A stretch of DNA of 55,758 nucleotides from an uncultured Clostridia bacterium. GTDB taxonomy: Bacteria; Bacillota; Clostridia; Christensenellales; UBA1242. Location of the stretch: positions 1 to 55,758 of the forward strand of contig CALWTE010000006.1 in assembly GCA_944384375.1 (NCBI GenBank). The letters are read 5' to 3'. The notes beneath the pieces are model-generated. The model was not told where the DNA came from, did no database searches, and saw only the letters and a list, made by a program, of their open reading frames with translations. Below, piece by piece: positions 19,477-26,689 of this stretch. How positions within the stretch are numbered: position 1 is the first letter of the stretch; each line of letters starts with the position of its first letter. The position numbers were made by a program, and so were the translations under genes.

Positions 19477-19650
19477 TTAATCCTCTTTAATCTTTATCGC
19501 AGATACAGGACAAACGCCCTCACAAGTTTTGCATTTAATGCAAATATCGGGATTGATTTCTGCTTTGCCATCTGCGCCGAATTTTATAGCGCCAACAGGG
19601 CACATACTTACGCATGCTCCACAACCTATACAAACATCTTTGTTTACCAT
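19477..19650 (-). CDS. 2[4Fe-4S] ferredoxin (57 aa)
   Basis: Two complete CxxCxxCxxxCP motifs (CIGCGACVSMCP and CIKCKTCEGVCP) bind two [4Fe-4S] clusters, as in clostridial ferredoxins used as low-potential electron carriers. I start at ATG 19650, which has AAGGAGATAAGAAA upstream, rather than 11 codons earlier. It is the first gene of an operon with ppx. Confidence 0.9.
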   Translation of the reverse strand: MVNKDVCIGCGACVSMCPVGAIKFGADGKAEINPDICIKCKTCEGVCPVSAIKIKED

Positions 19651-19787
19651 TTTCTTATCTCCTTCCCTCATATTTTTTAGCAATATAGCACAATTTAGGT
19701 AGTTTTGTCAAGATTAAATTTAGAAAAAAAACTTTTTATGAAATTTTTTAAAAAATTGTATCAAATCTCTTTATTTATGAAAATTTT

Positions 19788-19798
19788 TATGCTATAAT
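19788..19798 (+). promoter_or_regulatory. Extended -10 promoter for tRNA-Leu
   Basis: TATGCTATAAT ends at 19798, 34 nt before the tRNA. No good -35 is seen; the TG before the -10 supports an extended -10 promoter. Confidence 0.5.
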
Positions 19799-19832
19799 AT
19801 AAGTCGTTTCAATCAAACTCCTTTTTAAATAT

Positions 19833-19923
19833 GCGGTAATGGCGGAACTGGCAGACGCGCAAGACTAAGGATCTTGTGGCTATACAAAAGGCCGTGGAGG
19901 TTCAAGTCCTCTTTACCGCACCA
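19833..19923 (+). tRNA. tRNA-Leu (anticodon AAG), prophage integration site
   Basis: Acceptor GCGGTAA pairs with TTACCGC and is followed by A and an encoded CCA. The anticodon stem CAAGA/TCTTG encloses loop CTAAGGA, giving AAG. A long variable arm, as expected of a class II tRNA, and T arm GAGG TTCAAGT CCTC complete a 91-nt tRNA. The 3' part from the anticodon loop into the T stem is duplicated at 30434-30470, marking it as the attachment site; the element restores a functional 3' end. Confidence 0.95.
19865..19901. repeat. attL core (37 bp)
   Basis: Starts CTAAGGATCTTGTGG and ends GCCGTGGAGGT; identical to 30434-30470. It covers the anticodon loop through the 5' side of the T stem. Confidence 0.9.
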
Positions 19924-19943
19924 GAAATGGCTTATTTAGGCCA

Positions 19944-19996
19944 AAAACTCATAGTTTTTAACTTATTTGGTTTAAACTGTGAGTTTTCTTTTTTTT
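19944..19996 (+). terminator. Terminator after tRNA-Leu
   Basis: A 14-bp stem (AAAACTCATAGTTT with AAACTGTGAGTTTT, one wobble) followed by TCTTTTTTTT. This terminator belongs to the prophage side of the junction. Confidence 0.85.
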
Positions 19997-20017
19997 ACTT
20001 AAATTTTTATAAAAAAG

Positions 20018-20037
20018 TTGTGTCAAAATCGTGTCAA
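20018..20037. promoter_or_regulatory. Probable integrase arm-type sites, left end
   Basis: TTGTGTCAAAAT at 20018-20029 followed by CGTGTCAAG. The same motif recurs at 30340-30351 and 30376-30396 near attR, which fits arm-binding sites for a tyrosine integrase. Confidence 0.55.
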
Positions 20038-21011
20038 GATTGATAATATAAATTATTATATAATTTAAGTATATCTTCTTTTGTTATTGTTCTATCTATA
20101 TGAGTATAAATATTTTGTGTAAGTTCTATTGTTTCGTGACCTAACCAACTACTTATTAGTTTAATTGGTGTACCTAAATAGAAATGATTTGTTGCAAATG
20201 TGTGTCTTAATAAATGTAGGCCACTTTTAATATTTAATTTATTTAATATTAATTTAAATTGTCTGTATATATAATCTGGTTTTAATTTAAATGCTTCTTT
20301 ATTATTTTCAATTATTTGTATTAGTTTAGGTGTAACATCAATTAATCTATAACTATCTTCTTTTTTCTTTTCACTTTTTATTTTTATTATATTATGTACT
20401 TTGTCTATATCCATGTTTATATTGAAAGTTTTTAGTTCATTTTTTCTTATACCTGTACAAATATACATTAATATAACAGGTTCTATTTCTGTACCTTTTA
20501 TAGCTTCTAATATTTGTTGTTGTTCTTTTAAATTGTAGCCTTGTCGTATATTATTTGTTCTTTTATCTTTTACAACAGCTTTAAAAGGGTTTTTGTGTAT
20601 TATGTCTAAATCTTCAGCTTTTTGTAAACAAGCATTTAAGTATAAACTTATAATGTCTTTTTTTCTGCTAGGTTTATATGAGTTTAAAAAATTTTGTATT
20701 GTTTGAGTTGTTAAAAGTTGAATATCGGTATTTTTTATTTTGTTTTTAATTTCTTTTATTACTCTTTCAATTGTTTGAGCAGTTGGTAACGAAACAAATT
20801 TCATTTTATATGTTAAATACCATTCTTCTAACCAGTTATATAAATAAGTTTTTGGTTTGGGCTCTTCTTTCTTTTTTAATGCCCTATTTATTGTTTGTTT
20901 TAGTTTTGTTTGGCATTGTTTAGGAGTACTTGCGTAAACGGTATATTGTATACCGTTGATTTGTTTTCTTCCCATATAACGCCCGTCAGTTCTTAAAATT
21001 ATGTTTTTCAT
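20034..21011 (-). CDS. int: Prophage tyrosine recombinase (integrase)
   Basis: Catalyses site-specific recombination between attP and the tRNA-Leu gene. From the ATG at 21011 (AGGAGCAAGAAAAT upstream) the protein has 325 aa: an N-terminal arm-binding region with a GRYMGRKQ-type motif, a core-binding helical domain, and a catalytic domain with Arg189 (CTGIRKNEL), His266-x-x-Arg269 (HLLRHTFATNHF), His292 (WLGHETIELTQ) and the nucleophile Tyr302 (NIYTHI). The stop codon lies in the arm-site repeat next to attL, the usual layout. The reading frame stays open upstream of this start (see the frameshifted ORF). Confidence 0.92.
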   Translation of the reverse strand: MKNIILRTDGRYMGRKQINGIQYTVYASTPKQCQTKLKQTINRALKKKEEPKPKTYLYNWLEEWYLTYKMKFVSLPTAQTIERVIKEIKNKIKNTDIQLLTTQTIQNFLNSYKPSRKKDIISLYLNACLQKAEDLDIIHKNPFKAVVKDKRTNNIRQGYNLKEQQQILEAIKGTEIEPVILMYICTGIRKNELKTFNINMDIDKVHNIIKIKSEKKKEDSYRLIDVTPKLIQIIENNKEAFKLKPDYIYRQFKLILNKLNIKSGLHLLRHTFATNHFYLGTPIKLISSWLGHETIELTQNIYTHIDRTITKEDILKLYNNLYYQS

Positions 21012-21226
21012 ATTTTCTTGCTCCTGTAATAAGTTTTGAAAAACATAAGTTTTACTTTCACAATTTTGGTTGTTCTTTTTGTTTGTGGCATCCAACATTC
21101 CACGAATTAGGCCTTTTAGGGCTTTCGCTCCGTTTTCAATTTTTCGTGCGTGTTCCTTTGCTTGCTCATTTTCGTAAATAATTGCTTCTGCAATCTTTTA
21201 AAAAATTTTCAAGAATTTGTTTTTCA
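21012..21226 (-). pseudogene. Frameshifted ORF upstream of the integrase
   Basis: A well-formed start (AGGAGATTAAAAAAATG, ATG at 21226) begins MYEKQILENFLK but meets a stop after 21 codons. From the run TTTTTTAAAAGATT onward the +1 frame gives a protein-like sequence (IAEAIIYENEQAKEHARKIENG...) that runs without a stop into the integrase frame. A one-base indel in the homopolymer (real or a sequencing error) would give a small upstream gene or a longer integrase N-terminus. Programmed +1 frameshifting is less likely. Confidence 0.5.
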
Positions 21227-21293
21227 TACATTTTTTTAATCTCCTAAAATAGTTTTTTTGTTCTCCTATTTTTGGGAGATTATAAAGCATAAA

Positions 21294-21617
21294 TTATTGG
21301 CTTGCAAGTAGTCCGTTTATATAACCATATACTTCTGCTAAATTGCTTTCATTTAATTGTTTTAATGCAAGTATTGTTTGTTTTTGCATATCTGTTAAAT
21401 AGCCTATATCTATTTGATTTTTTGTTTGGTGGTCGCACAAGTAATCAAGTGATACTCCATATAAATCAGCTAATGCTATTAATGTATCTATATTGGGTTC
21501 GTTTTTATTTTGTTCGTAATGATTATATCTTACTTGATTAATATTTAATTTTTTAGATAGTTCAATTTGTGTTAAATTTGCATTTTTTCTTAATTCTTTT
21601 AATTTTAAATTAGCCAT
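21294..21617 (-). CDS. XRE-family repressor of the prophage
   Basis: 107 aa with an N-terminal Cro/CI helix-turn-helix: LKELRKNANLTQIELSKKLNINQVRYNHYEQNKNEPNIDTLIALADLYGVSLDYL, read here in pieces (LTQIELSKKLNINQ is the HTH core). The short C-terminal helix lacks a LexA-type protease domain. It is divergent from the plus-strand module and close to the integrase, so it probably controls lysogeny through the AT-rich 21618-21805 region. Confidence 0.85.
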   Translation of the reverse strand: MANLKLKELRKNANLTQIELSKKLNINQVRYNHYEQNKNEPNIDTLIALADLYGVSLDYLCDHQTKNQIDIGYLTDMQKQTILALKQLNESNLAEVYGYINGLLASQ

Positions 21618-21805
21618 TTTTTATTCTCCTTATAAAAAATTATGGTTTATTATAGCTTTAAATTAAAAAATTAACAATAGTTTATTTTTTTTTATAAAAA
21701 ATATAACTTTTTATTAATTTTTGTTTGACAAAATTAATAAAATATTATAAACTTGTTTATGAAATTAATAAATTATTAATTTCTAAACAACAAAAAGGAG
21801 TTAAA
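21618..21805. promoter_or_regulatory. Divergent promoter/operator region of the prophage
   Basis: Lies between the repressor and the first plus-strand gene. TTGACA at 21725-21730 with TATAAA at 21746-21751 (15-bp spacer, short) is a candidate rightward promoter. AAATTAATAAA-type repeats around 21731 and 21761, and ATTAAT motifs nearby, could be operator sites. Confidence 0.45.
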
Positions 21806-21973
21806 ATGCTTAAATTTTGGACTATTGTATTCAAAAATAAGGACGGTGAAACTGTTAGCGGTGATTTTAATGGAAAAATGTTTGGAGTAATCGCAGCAGC
21901 CTTTGATTATTTAGGCGTAAAGTATGATGTTTATTATGGTGGTAAAAAAATTGAAAAAGAAAATACCACCTAA
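21806..21973 (+). CDS. Small hypothetical protein (55 aa), first rightward gene
   Basis: ATG 21806 has AAAAGGAGTTAAA directly upstream, so I prefer it to the earlier in-frame start at 21725, which falls on the -35 box. The peptide (MLKFWTIVFKNKDGETVSG...) is a compact alpha/beta-looking sequence with an acidic/basic tail. I do not recognise it. By position, right after the divergent promoter, a regulatory or antirepressor role is possible but unsupported. Confidence 0.6.
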   Translation: MLKFWTIVFKNKDGETVSGDFNGKMFGVIAAAFDYLGVKYDVYYGGKKIEKENTT

Positions 21974-22011
21974 TAAATAGGTGGCTAGATGGTGTTAATG
22001 TGTGATACATA

Positions 22012-22278
22012 TTACTTTTTACGATTAACTTTTATATGCGTATGATTGTTGCTTAGAATTTCATTTCTTCTATTAACATTAATCGTTGGCGAAATAGTAG
22101 TATTTCTTGTGTTTTGTTGTGGTGCTCCTAATTTTTTACCTATTGCATCAGCACGGTCAAAATGTCTTTGAGACTTTTCAATTAATTTTGAGTTTTTAGT
22201 TGCTTTACCTTTTCGCCATTGTTTACGACCTTTGCTCATTTCGTTTACGTATCTTTTTTCATCAGAACGACCGAACAT
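22012..22278 (-). CDS. Small basic hypothetical protein (88 aa)
   Basis: The minus-strand start at 22278 has AAGGGGGTGAAATAA upstream, a convincing ribosome site. The protein is strongly basic (GRKQWRKGKATKN, KKLGAPQQNTRN, KVNRKK), without membrane segments. It is the only gene right of the repressor on the minus strand, so it is probably expressed separately. It may bind nucleic acid, but no known motif is seen. The overlapping ORF at 22262-22471 lacks a good ribosome site. Confidence 0.6.
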   Translation of the reverse strand: MFGRSDEKRYVNEMSKGRKQWRKGKATKNSKLIEKSQRHFDRADAIGKKLGAPQQNTRNTTISPTINVNRRNEILSNNHTHIKVNRKK

Positions 22279-22369
22279 TTATTTCACCCCCTTTTAAGTA
22301 ATATAGATTACAAAATATTATATCAAATTTGCATAAAAAAATAAAGTAAATAAAGGTATTTTTCTTTAT

Positions 22370-22430
22370 GGAGTAATAAGTTTTTAGGTTATTTAGCCTA
22401 TTTTTGAGTGCAATTCTCAAATACTCCAAA
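22370..22430 (+). repeat. Possible degenerate member of the prophage stem-loop family
   Basis: GGAGTA at 22370-22375 pairs with TACTCC at 22412-22417, followed by CTACCTATT, near the TACCATT tail of the clear members. It sits before the 67-aa gene. The tail is imperfect, so membership is tentative. Confidence 0.3.
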
Positions 22431-22476
22431 CTACCTATTATGGTTATAAAAAATTTATTTAAAAGGAGCAATTATT

Positions 22477-22680
22477 ATGGCAAATTATGGTGGTAAAAAT
22501 TATAGTGGAAAAAACTATAATAACAGAAATTACGGTAGAAGAAGAAGTAAATATTCTGCTATTGAACGTTTAGCCTATAATATGGGTCGTGTTGAAACCG
22601 CATCTTCTAACAGTCGTGTTGCTGAAAGTTTTGAAAATGGCAAAAAAGCAACTACGCGTACTAAGAAACCTTTATTTTAA
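22477..22680 (+). CDS. Gly/Asn/Arg-rich small basic protein (67 aa)
   Basis: AAAAGGAGCAATTATT precedes the ATG. The N-terminal third is low-complexity and basic (MANYGGKNYSGKNYNNRNYG, then RRRSK), while the rest could form a helix (AIERLAYNMGRVE) with a basic tail. No transmembrane segment is present. Such a composition suits nucleic-acid binding, and in a filamentous-phage-like module a ssDNA-associated protein would be expected near here. That link is inference only. Confidence 0.65.
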   Translation: MANYGGKNYSGKNYNNRNYGRRRSKYSAIERLAYNMGRVETASSNSRVAESFENGKKATTRTKKPLF

Positions 22681-22696
22681 TTTAGGGGGTACATTA

Positions 22697-22837
22697 ATGC
22701 ATTTTGAAGTTATTACTGAAAAGGCTGTTTATGTTTACAATAATATGAACGTAGCATTAAAAATTCAACATCTTTTACAATCTGCGGGTATTAATTGCAC
22801 AGTTAAATGCGTGCATAAAGCACGTGCATTAAAATAG
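22697..22837 (+). CDS. Small hypothetical protein (46 aa)
   Basis: The ATG at 22697 has TTAGGGGGT 6 nt upstream, which decides the start over earlier in-frame codons inside the previous gene. The peptide begins MHFEVITEKAVYVYNNMNVA and has a later cysteine pair (INCTVKCVHKARALK). It looks like a small alpha/beta domain; family unknown. It follows the 67-aa gene by 16 nt and is probably in the same transcript. Confidence 0.55.
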   Translation: MHFEVITEKAVYVYNNMNVALKIQHLLQSAGINCTVKCVHKARALK

Positions 22838-22848
22838 CGGAAATCGGT

Positions 22849-22877
22849 CAACCGGCTATACAGGTTGCCGTACCATT
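22849..22877 (+). repeat. Stem-loop + TACCATT element, copy 1
   Basis: CAACC-GGCTATACA-GGTTG, then CCG and TACCATT. The hairpin part is identical to copy 3 at 24309. Confidence 0.75.
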
Positions 22878-22942
22878 CCGTATATGTTTTTTTAGGCTGT
22901 GACGGCCTTATACCTCCTGTTTTTTCATATACGGTTACCATT
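22878..22942 (+). repeat. Stem-loop + TTACCATT element, copy 2
   Basis: CCGTATATG (22878-22886) pairs perfectly with CATATACGG (22926-22934) and is followed by TTACCATT. The loop holds an inner AGGC/GCCT stem. It directly abuts copy 1 and ends 22 nt before the start of the 447-aa gene. Confidence 0.75.
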
Positions 22943-22963
22943 AAAATATCAGAAGGAGCAAAA

Positions 22964-24307
22964 ATGTATAGGAAAAGGCGAAATAATACCTATAAATTTG
23001 GTATTTTTGCAATAATTCTTGCGTTATCAATAGTTTGCAGTTTATTTGCAGTGTCCCCTATTGTTGCACGTGCTGATAGTACATATAGTGACGTACTAGC
23101 AGATTTGCAATTAGACGACACTTTTGATGCTGATAATTATCCACTTATTGCAGGTGATTACTCGTTGCAAGTGATACAGATTGCAGAGAGTACAGAAAAC
23201 AATTTATTTGTTTATGTTTATCAACCTAGCGGACAAGTAACAGATTTACGGGCAAGTTTTATTCGTTTTTCTACTGGTATAAATGATAATGCAAAATATA
23301 TTGATTATAGTTTGGAGTTTATAAATTCAAATGAGACTTTGTACAAATATAAAGTTTTAGATTTTGAAGTGCTTCCTGATGCTTTGCGTTATTATGATGT
23401 TACTGCAATTTTTCGCCCTTGGGACGAAAATTTGGATGAAGAAACAGGTAATGATAACACTATTGAACAAAAATCATATACAGTTGGAAAACTGTATACA
23501 GTAAGTACTGTTGATGGTGTCGTTAGTTATACTTGTGAAGTTAGTGAAACTATTGAAATAACGAATGAATATCGCGGTTTTTTAAGGTATTTAGATGGTT
23601 TTTGGTTCGGTAATCAAAGTTGTGATAGTCATTTTGTTGCTTTTTCTACTAACCGTGAGATTGATAATTTGTTAGAAGCTGATGTTACATATACTGCTCG
23701 TAGTTTTACAAGAAGTGTTAGTTTGATTTTAGGTGAACGTTGGACTTATGGCGACCCTGAAACTAAAATTGCCGAACTTACAAATACGCAAAGCGTAGAT
23801 GGTGTAGGTTTTGCAAATGTTGGTTGGAGCCGTATTCAAACAATAGACGAATTTATTTCGGGCGAAGATTTAACTGACGAAACTAAAAACAATATTTTGG
23901 GCTGTAAATATGTTTTGCGTTATTTAGAAACTGATTATACTAGTAATTCTGGTTCTGGTAGTTCATATTCAAATGGTACAGAAGTAACAAACGTAAGTAT
24001 ATTGCGCCTTAAATTTGACGCAAATGGTGAAACGTTTAATTTGGGGGTTGTTGATGATTATCAATCAGGCGACGACATTCCAGATAATGACCCTTATAAA
24101 TGGTTAAAAGATTTTCTAGAATGGTTAGTTGGTATTTTAGTAGGATTTGCTTTGCTTGCGTTTTTGATTGTATGTTTCCCTTCTGTGCTTCAGGTGTTTC
24201 TTTTTATACTTAAAGCCTTATGGCTTGTGCTGCAGTATGTACTACTTGGTGTGTGGTACTTAATAGCAAGTCCATATTACATATACAAATGGTTAAGCGG
24301 TAATTAG
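22964..24307 (+). CDS. Secreted, C-terminally membrane-anchored prophage protein (447 aa)
   Basis: AGAAGGAGCAAAA precedes ATG 22964; the in-frame codons 99 nt earlier lie in a structured leader and are not used. A signal peptide (RRNNTYKFGIFAIILALSIV...) ends near ARADS. A large, acidic, beta-rich extracellular part follows (about residues 37-375). The C-terminus has two or three hydrophobic helices (about 383-440). This layout recalls the adsorption/release proteins (pIII type) of filamentous phages, but no sequence family is recognised by eye. It is the first of three envelope-associated genes in a row. Confidence 0.65.
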   Translation: MYRKRRNNTYKFGIFAIILALSIVCSLFAVSPIVARADSTYSDVLADLQLDDTFDADNYPLIAGDYSLQVIQIAESTENNLFVYVYQPSGQVTDLRASFIRFSTGINDNAKYIDYSLEFINSNETLYKYKVLDFEVLPDALRYYDVTAIFRPWDENLDEETGNDNTIEQKSYTVGKLYTVSTVDGVVSYTCEVSETIEITNEYRGFLRYLDGFWFGNQSCDSHFVAFSTNREIDNLLEADVTYTARSFTRSVSLILGERWTYGDPETKIAELTNTQSVDGVGFANVGWSRIQTIDEFISGEDLTDETKNNILGCKYVLRYLETDYTSNSGSGSSYSNGTEVTNVSILRLKFDANGETFNLGVVDDYQSGDDIPDNDPYKWLKDFLEWLVGILVGFALLAFLIVCFPSVLQVFLFILKALWLVLQYVLLGVWYLIASPYYIYKWLSGN

Positions 24308-24308
24308 T

Positions 24309-24337
24309 CAACCGGCTATACAGGTTGCTATACCATT
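24309..24337 (+). repeat. Stem-loop + TACCATT element, copy 3
   Basis: Same hairpin as copy 1 (CAACCGGCTATACAGGTTG) followed by CTA and TACCATT, starting right after the stop codon of the 447-aa gene. Confidence 0.75.
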
Positions 24338-24378
24338 GCCTTTGCGGGCGAAAAAATGTTAAAAGGAGTGTGTGAAAA

Positions 24379-24654
24379 ATGCGTGGTAATTCAGTAGCAA
24401 CAATTATAACAGGTGTTATAGGTTTGATTGTTCTTGCTTTTGTGATTTTTCTTGCTGTTATTGGTTTTAAAGCAGCATCAAACGATACTACTTTTGTTGA
24501 AGAATGGAACAACGTTTGGGGTGTTGAAACCGAACAAGAAGAAAACCCTGATGTAACAGACGACGAGCAAAACGAAGAACAAACACCTAGCGACGTAGAA
24601 GAAACAGAAAGTCCTGTTTTGGCTATGTTAAACAATAGTTATGTTATTATGTAA
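24379..24654 (+). CDS. Single-pass membrane protein with acidic tail (91 aa); candidate coat-type protein
   Basis: AAAAGGAGTGTGTGAAAA precedes the ATG. One long transmembrane helix (about residues 7-31) follows a short basic start (MRGNS). The remaining ~60 residues are very acidic (EEWNNVWGVETEQEENPD and onward). Size and single helix resemble filamentous-phage coat or minor coat proteins, although the classical coat has its acidic part before the helix and a basic C-terminus. The opposite order here means an orthologue of pVIII cannot be claimed. The minus-strand ORF over it is a shadow. Confidence 0.6.
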   Translation: MRGNSVATIITGVIGLIVLAFVIFLAVIGFKAASNDTTFVEEWNNVWGVETEQEENPDVTDDEQNEEQTPSDVEETESPVLAMLNNSYVIM

Positions 24655-24665
24655 AAGGAGTAATT

Positions 24666-26324
24666 ATGAATAAAAGTATAGCGATATCAATTGCTTGCTT
24701 TTTGTTTATCGGCTTACTTGCGTTTTTGGTTTGGGGTACAGTATCATACTTTGGCAATAAGTATGATGCTGAGCAATCATATAATGACGGCTATACTGCA
24801 GGTTCCGTTGATAAGGCCGAACTTCAAAACCAAATAACTAGCCTTACTGTTGATAAGTCTAATTTAACATCAAAAATAGAAACATTAACTGCTGATATAG
24901 CAGATAAGGAAAATATTATAAATCAATATAAGGCTGATAAAACACAATTAGAAAACGAAAAGACAGCGCTGGAAACAGAAAACGAGCAAAACGAGTTAGA
25001 GATAACTCAGTTAACTACACTGAAAAATGAATTGCAATCAAGGTTAGATAATGCACTAGCAGATAGCAATACTGATAAAGCAACTATAAGTAGTTTGCAA
25101 TCTCAGTTAGTAACAGTTAATGCTCAGCTTACGGCTCTTAATACTGCAAATAGTCAAAATATTGCTACTATAGCTAATCTTAATAGCCAGATTATATCAC
25201 TTAATAGCAATATAACTGAGTTAACAGCTGATATGCTAGAACAATCTAATGAGTTAGCAACTGCTAACGCAAAATTAACAAAATTAACTAATACTATAAA
25301 CAAGTATGAACAATTTTTAGTAGGTTTAGAGACTGACACACAAGCAGTAGTTACTTTTGAGTTTAACGGCGAGTTATACAACATACAGTTAGTAACTATT
25401 GGTAACAGTCCGATTATTAATAACCCAACTAGTACTGATTATGTTGTTTTTAATGGCTGGCTATTAAACAACGAAAGTGTTGAAGTATCTACATATGTTG
25501 TAACTGCTAATGTTAAATTTATAGCTGATATTACCTATCGTTATGACGCAGTATTTTTTGATGGTACGTCTAACGTAGACAGCCAAATAGTAACTAGTGG
25601 TAGTTATGCAACAGAACCTTCTACACCTACAAAAGCCGGTTATACTTTCGGTGGTTGGAGTTTAGACGGTGTTAATCCTGTTACAGTGTCCACTACTCCT
25701 ATAACAGCAAATACAACTTTTGTGGCTTTGTGGGAAAACAACAGTTTTACTGTAACGTTTAATATAGGTAATACACCTACTGTTCAACAAATTAATTATG
25801 GTAGTTCTGCTACTGCGCCAACAGTAACGGCACCTGATGGTTATAGGTTTTTAGGCTGGAGTTTAACAACTATTGATAATTCTTATTATTCTCAAGACAA
25901 TGATATAACTTTATATACATCTGATACTGTAAATACATTACCTATTACAGACGATATTACATATTATGCGAGCTTTGAAGTTCTGTATGCTGGCTATTAT
26001 CAGTGGAGCGATAGTACAGGTTTAACTGCTTATATAGAGTTTGATAGTACTGGTACTTTAGTTTCTTGTACTGAAAATATTAGTAGTAATCCTTTATTTG
26101 ATTTTAGTAAGCATATGCAAGTTGATTTTGCTTTGTGGTGTGTATCTGATGGAGAATTTAGCAGTGATAATGGTTATTCTTGGTCTGTTGGTATGTCTAC
26201 TGTTGACTACGATAGCGAATTAGATTACTTGTACATTGATGATACTGGCGAAACACATGGAAGGACTGATGCTGTAATATTTGAGCGAATTGGTCATTCT
26301 TACGGTACAACAATAATTAATTAA
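24666..26324 (+). CDS. Anchored coiled-coil protein with InlB-type beta repeats (552 aa)
   Basis: AAAAGGAGTAATT precedes the ATG. An N-terminal transmembrane helix (about 4-26) is followed by a long heptad-rich coiled coil (about 50-215; strings such as LTVDKSNLTSKIETLTADI). Three repeats of the Listeria-Bacteroides (Flg_new/InlB B-repeat) type come next, marked by FNGWLLNNE, YTFGGWSLDG and YRFLGWSLTT, and then a unique C-terminal domain (~115 aa). Such B-repeat stalks occur in surface adhesins. In a phage-like element this is a candidate receptor-binding or host-surface-altering protein (inference). It follows the 91-aa gene by 11 nt. Confidence 0.75.
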   Translation: MNKSIAISIACFLFIGLLAFLVWGTVSYFGNKYDAEQSYNDGYTAGSVDKAELQNQITSLTVDKSNLTSKIETLTADIADKENIINQYKADKTQLENEKTALETENEQNELEITQLTTLKNELQSRLDNALADSNTDKATISSLQSQLVTVNAQLTALNTANSQNIATIANLNSQIISLNSNITELTADMLEQSNELATANAKLTKLTNTINKYEQFLVGLETDTQAVVTFEFNGELYNIQLVTIGNSPIINNPTSTDYVVFNGWLLNNESVEVSTYVVTANVKFIADITYRYDAVFFDGTSNVDSQIVTSGSYATEPSTPTKAGYTFGGWSLDGVNPVTVSTTPITANTTFVALWENNSFTVTFNIGNTPTVQQINYGSSATAPTVTAPDGYRFLGWSLTTIDNSYYSQDNDITLYTSDTVNTLPITDDITYYASFEVLYAGYYQWSDSTGLTAYIEFDSTGTLVSCTENISSNPLFDFSKHMQVDFALWCVSDGEFSSDNGYSWSVGMSTVDYDSELDYLYIDDTGETHGRTDAVIFERIGHSYGTTIIN

Positions 26325-26329
26325 AGTTT

Positions 26330-26361
26330 ACGGAGTAACTTTAAAAAAACTCCGTACCATT
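26330..26361 (+). repeat. Stem-loop + TACCATT element, copy 4
   Basis: ACGGAGT pairs with ACTCCGT (7 bp), running directly into TACCATT; located 5 nt after the stop of the 552-aa gene. Confidence 0.75.
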
Positions 26362-26412
26362 GTAGCCGAGTGCACGCGGTTACGCCAAATAATTTTTTAA
26401 GGAGAAATAAAA

Positions 26413-26628
26413 ATGGAATTAAAAGACATTATCAAAAGATGCGAAATTGTAAAAGCAACTTCAACGAAAGGAACTGAGTATTTTTGCGTGGAGATTGAAA
26501 GCAATGCAGGAAAATCTTGCCGTTTATTCTTCTCTGGCGACAACAGAATGTTCCCTGACGTGTTAAAGTCTGAGCTTGAAATTGCTCAGTTGAAAGAGCA
26601 AAAAGACGCTACTAGCATTCGCAAATAA
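26413..26628 (+). CDS. Small hypothetical protein (71 aa)
   Basis: TAAGGAGAAATAAAA precedes the ATG. The sequence MELKDIIKRCEIVKATSTKG followed by EYFCVEIES and CRLFFS suggests a small beta-rich fold; the C-terminus is helical and charged. No motif identifies it. Its size and position between envelope-type genes and the Zot gene would suit an accessory morphogenesis or ssDNA-binding protein, which is inference only. Confidence 0.6.
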   Translation: MELKDIIKRCEIVKATSTKGTEYFCVEIESNAGKSCRLFFSGDNRMFPDVLKSELEIAQLKEQKDATSIRK

Positions 26629-26636
26629 TAGTTTAT

Positions 26637-26665
26637 CGGGGTATCTACAAAAACCCCGTACCATT
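26637..26665 (+). repeat. Stem-loop + TACCATT element, copy 5
   Basis: CGGGGT pairs with ACCCCG and runs into TACCATT, 8 nt after the preceding stop codon; closely similar in layout to copy 4. Confidence 0.75.
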
Positions 26666-26689
26666 AAGAAAAATTTTTAGGCGGTACGT

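Noticed and set aside
22262..22471. 69-aa minus-strand ORF
   Set aside because: It overlaps the start of the 88-aa basic gene, lacks a good ribosome site and is made of AT-rich low-complexity codons.
24210..24635. 141-aa minus-strand ORF, Ser/Thr-rich
   Set aside because: It is antisense to two plus-strand prophage genes that have good ribosome sites and coherent topology.
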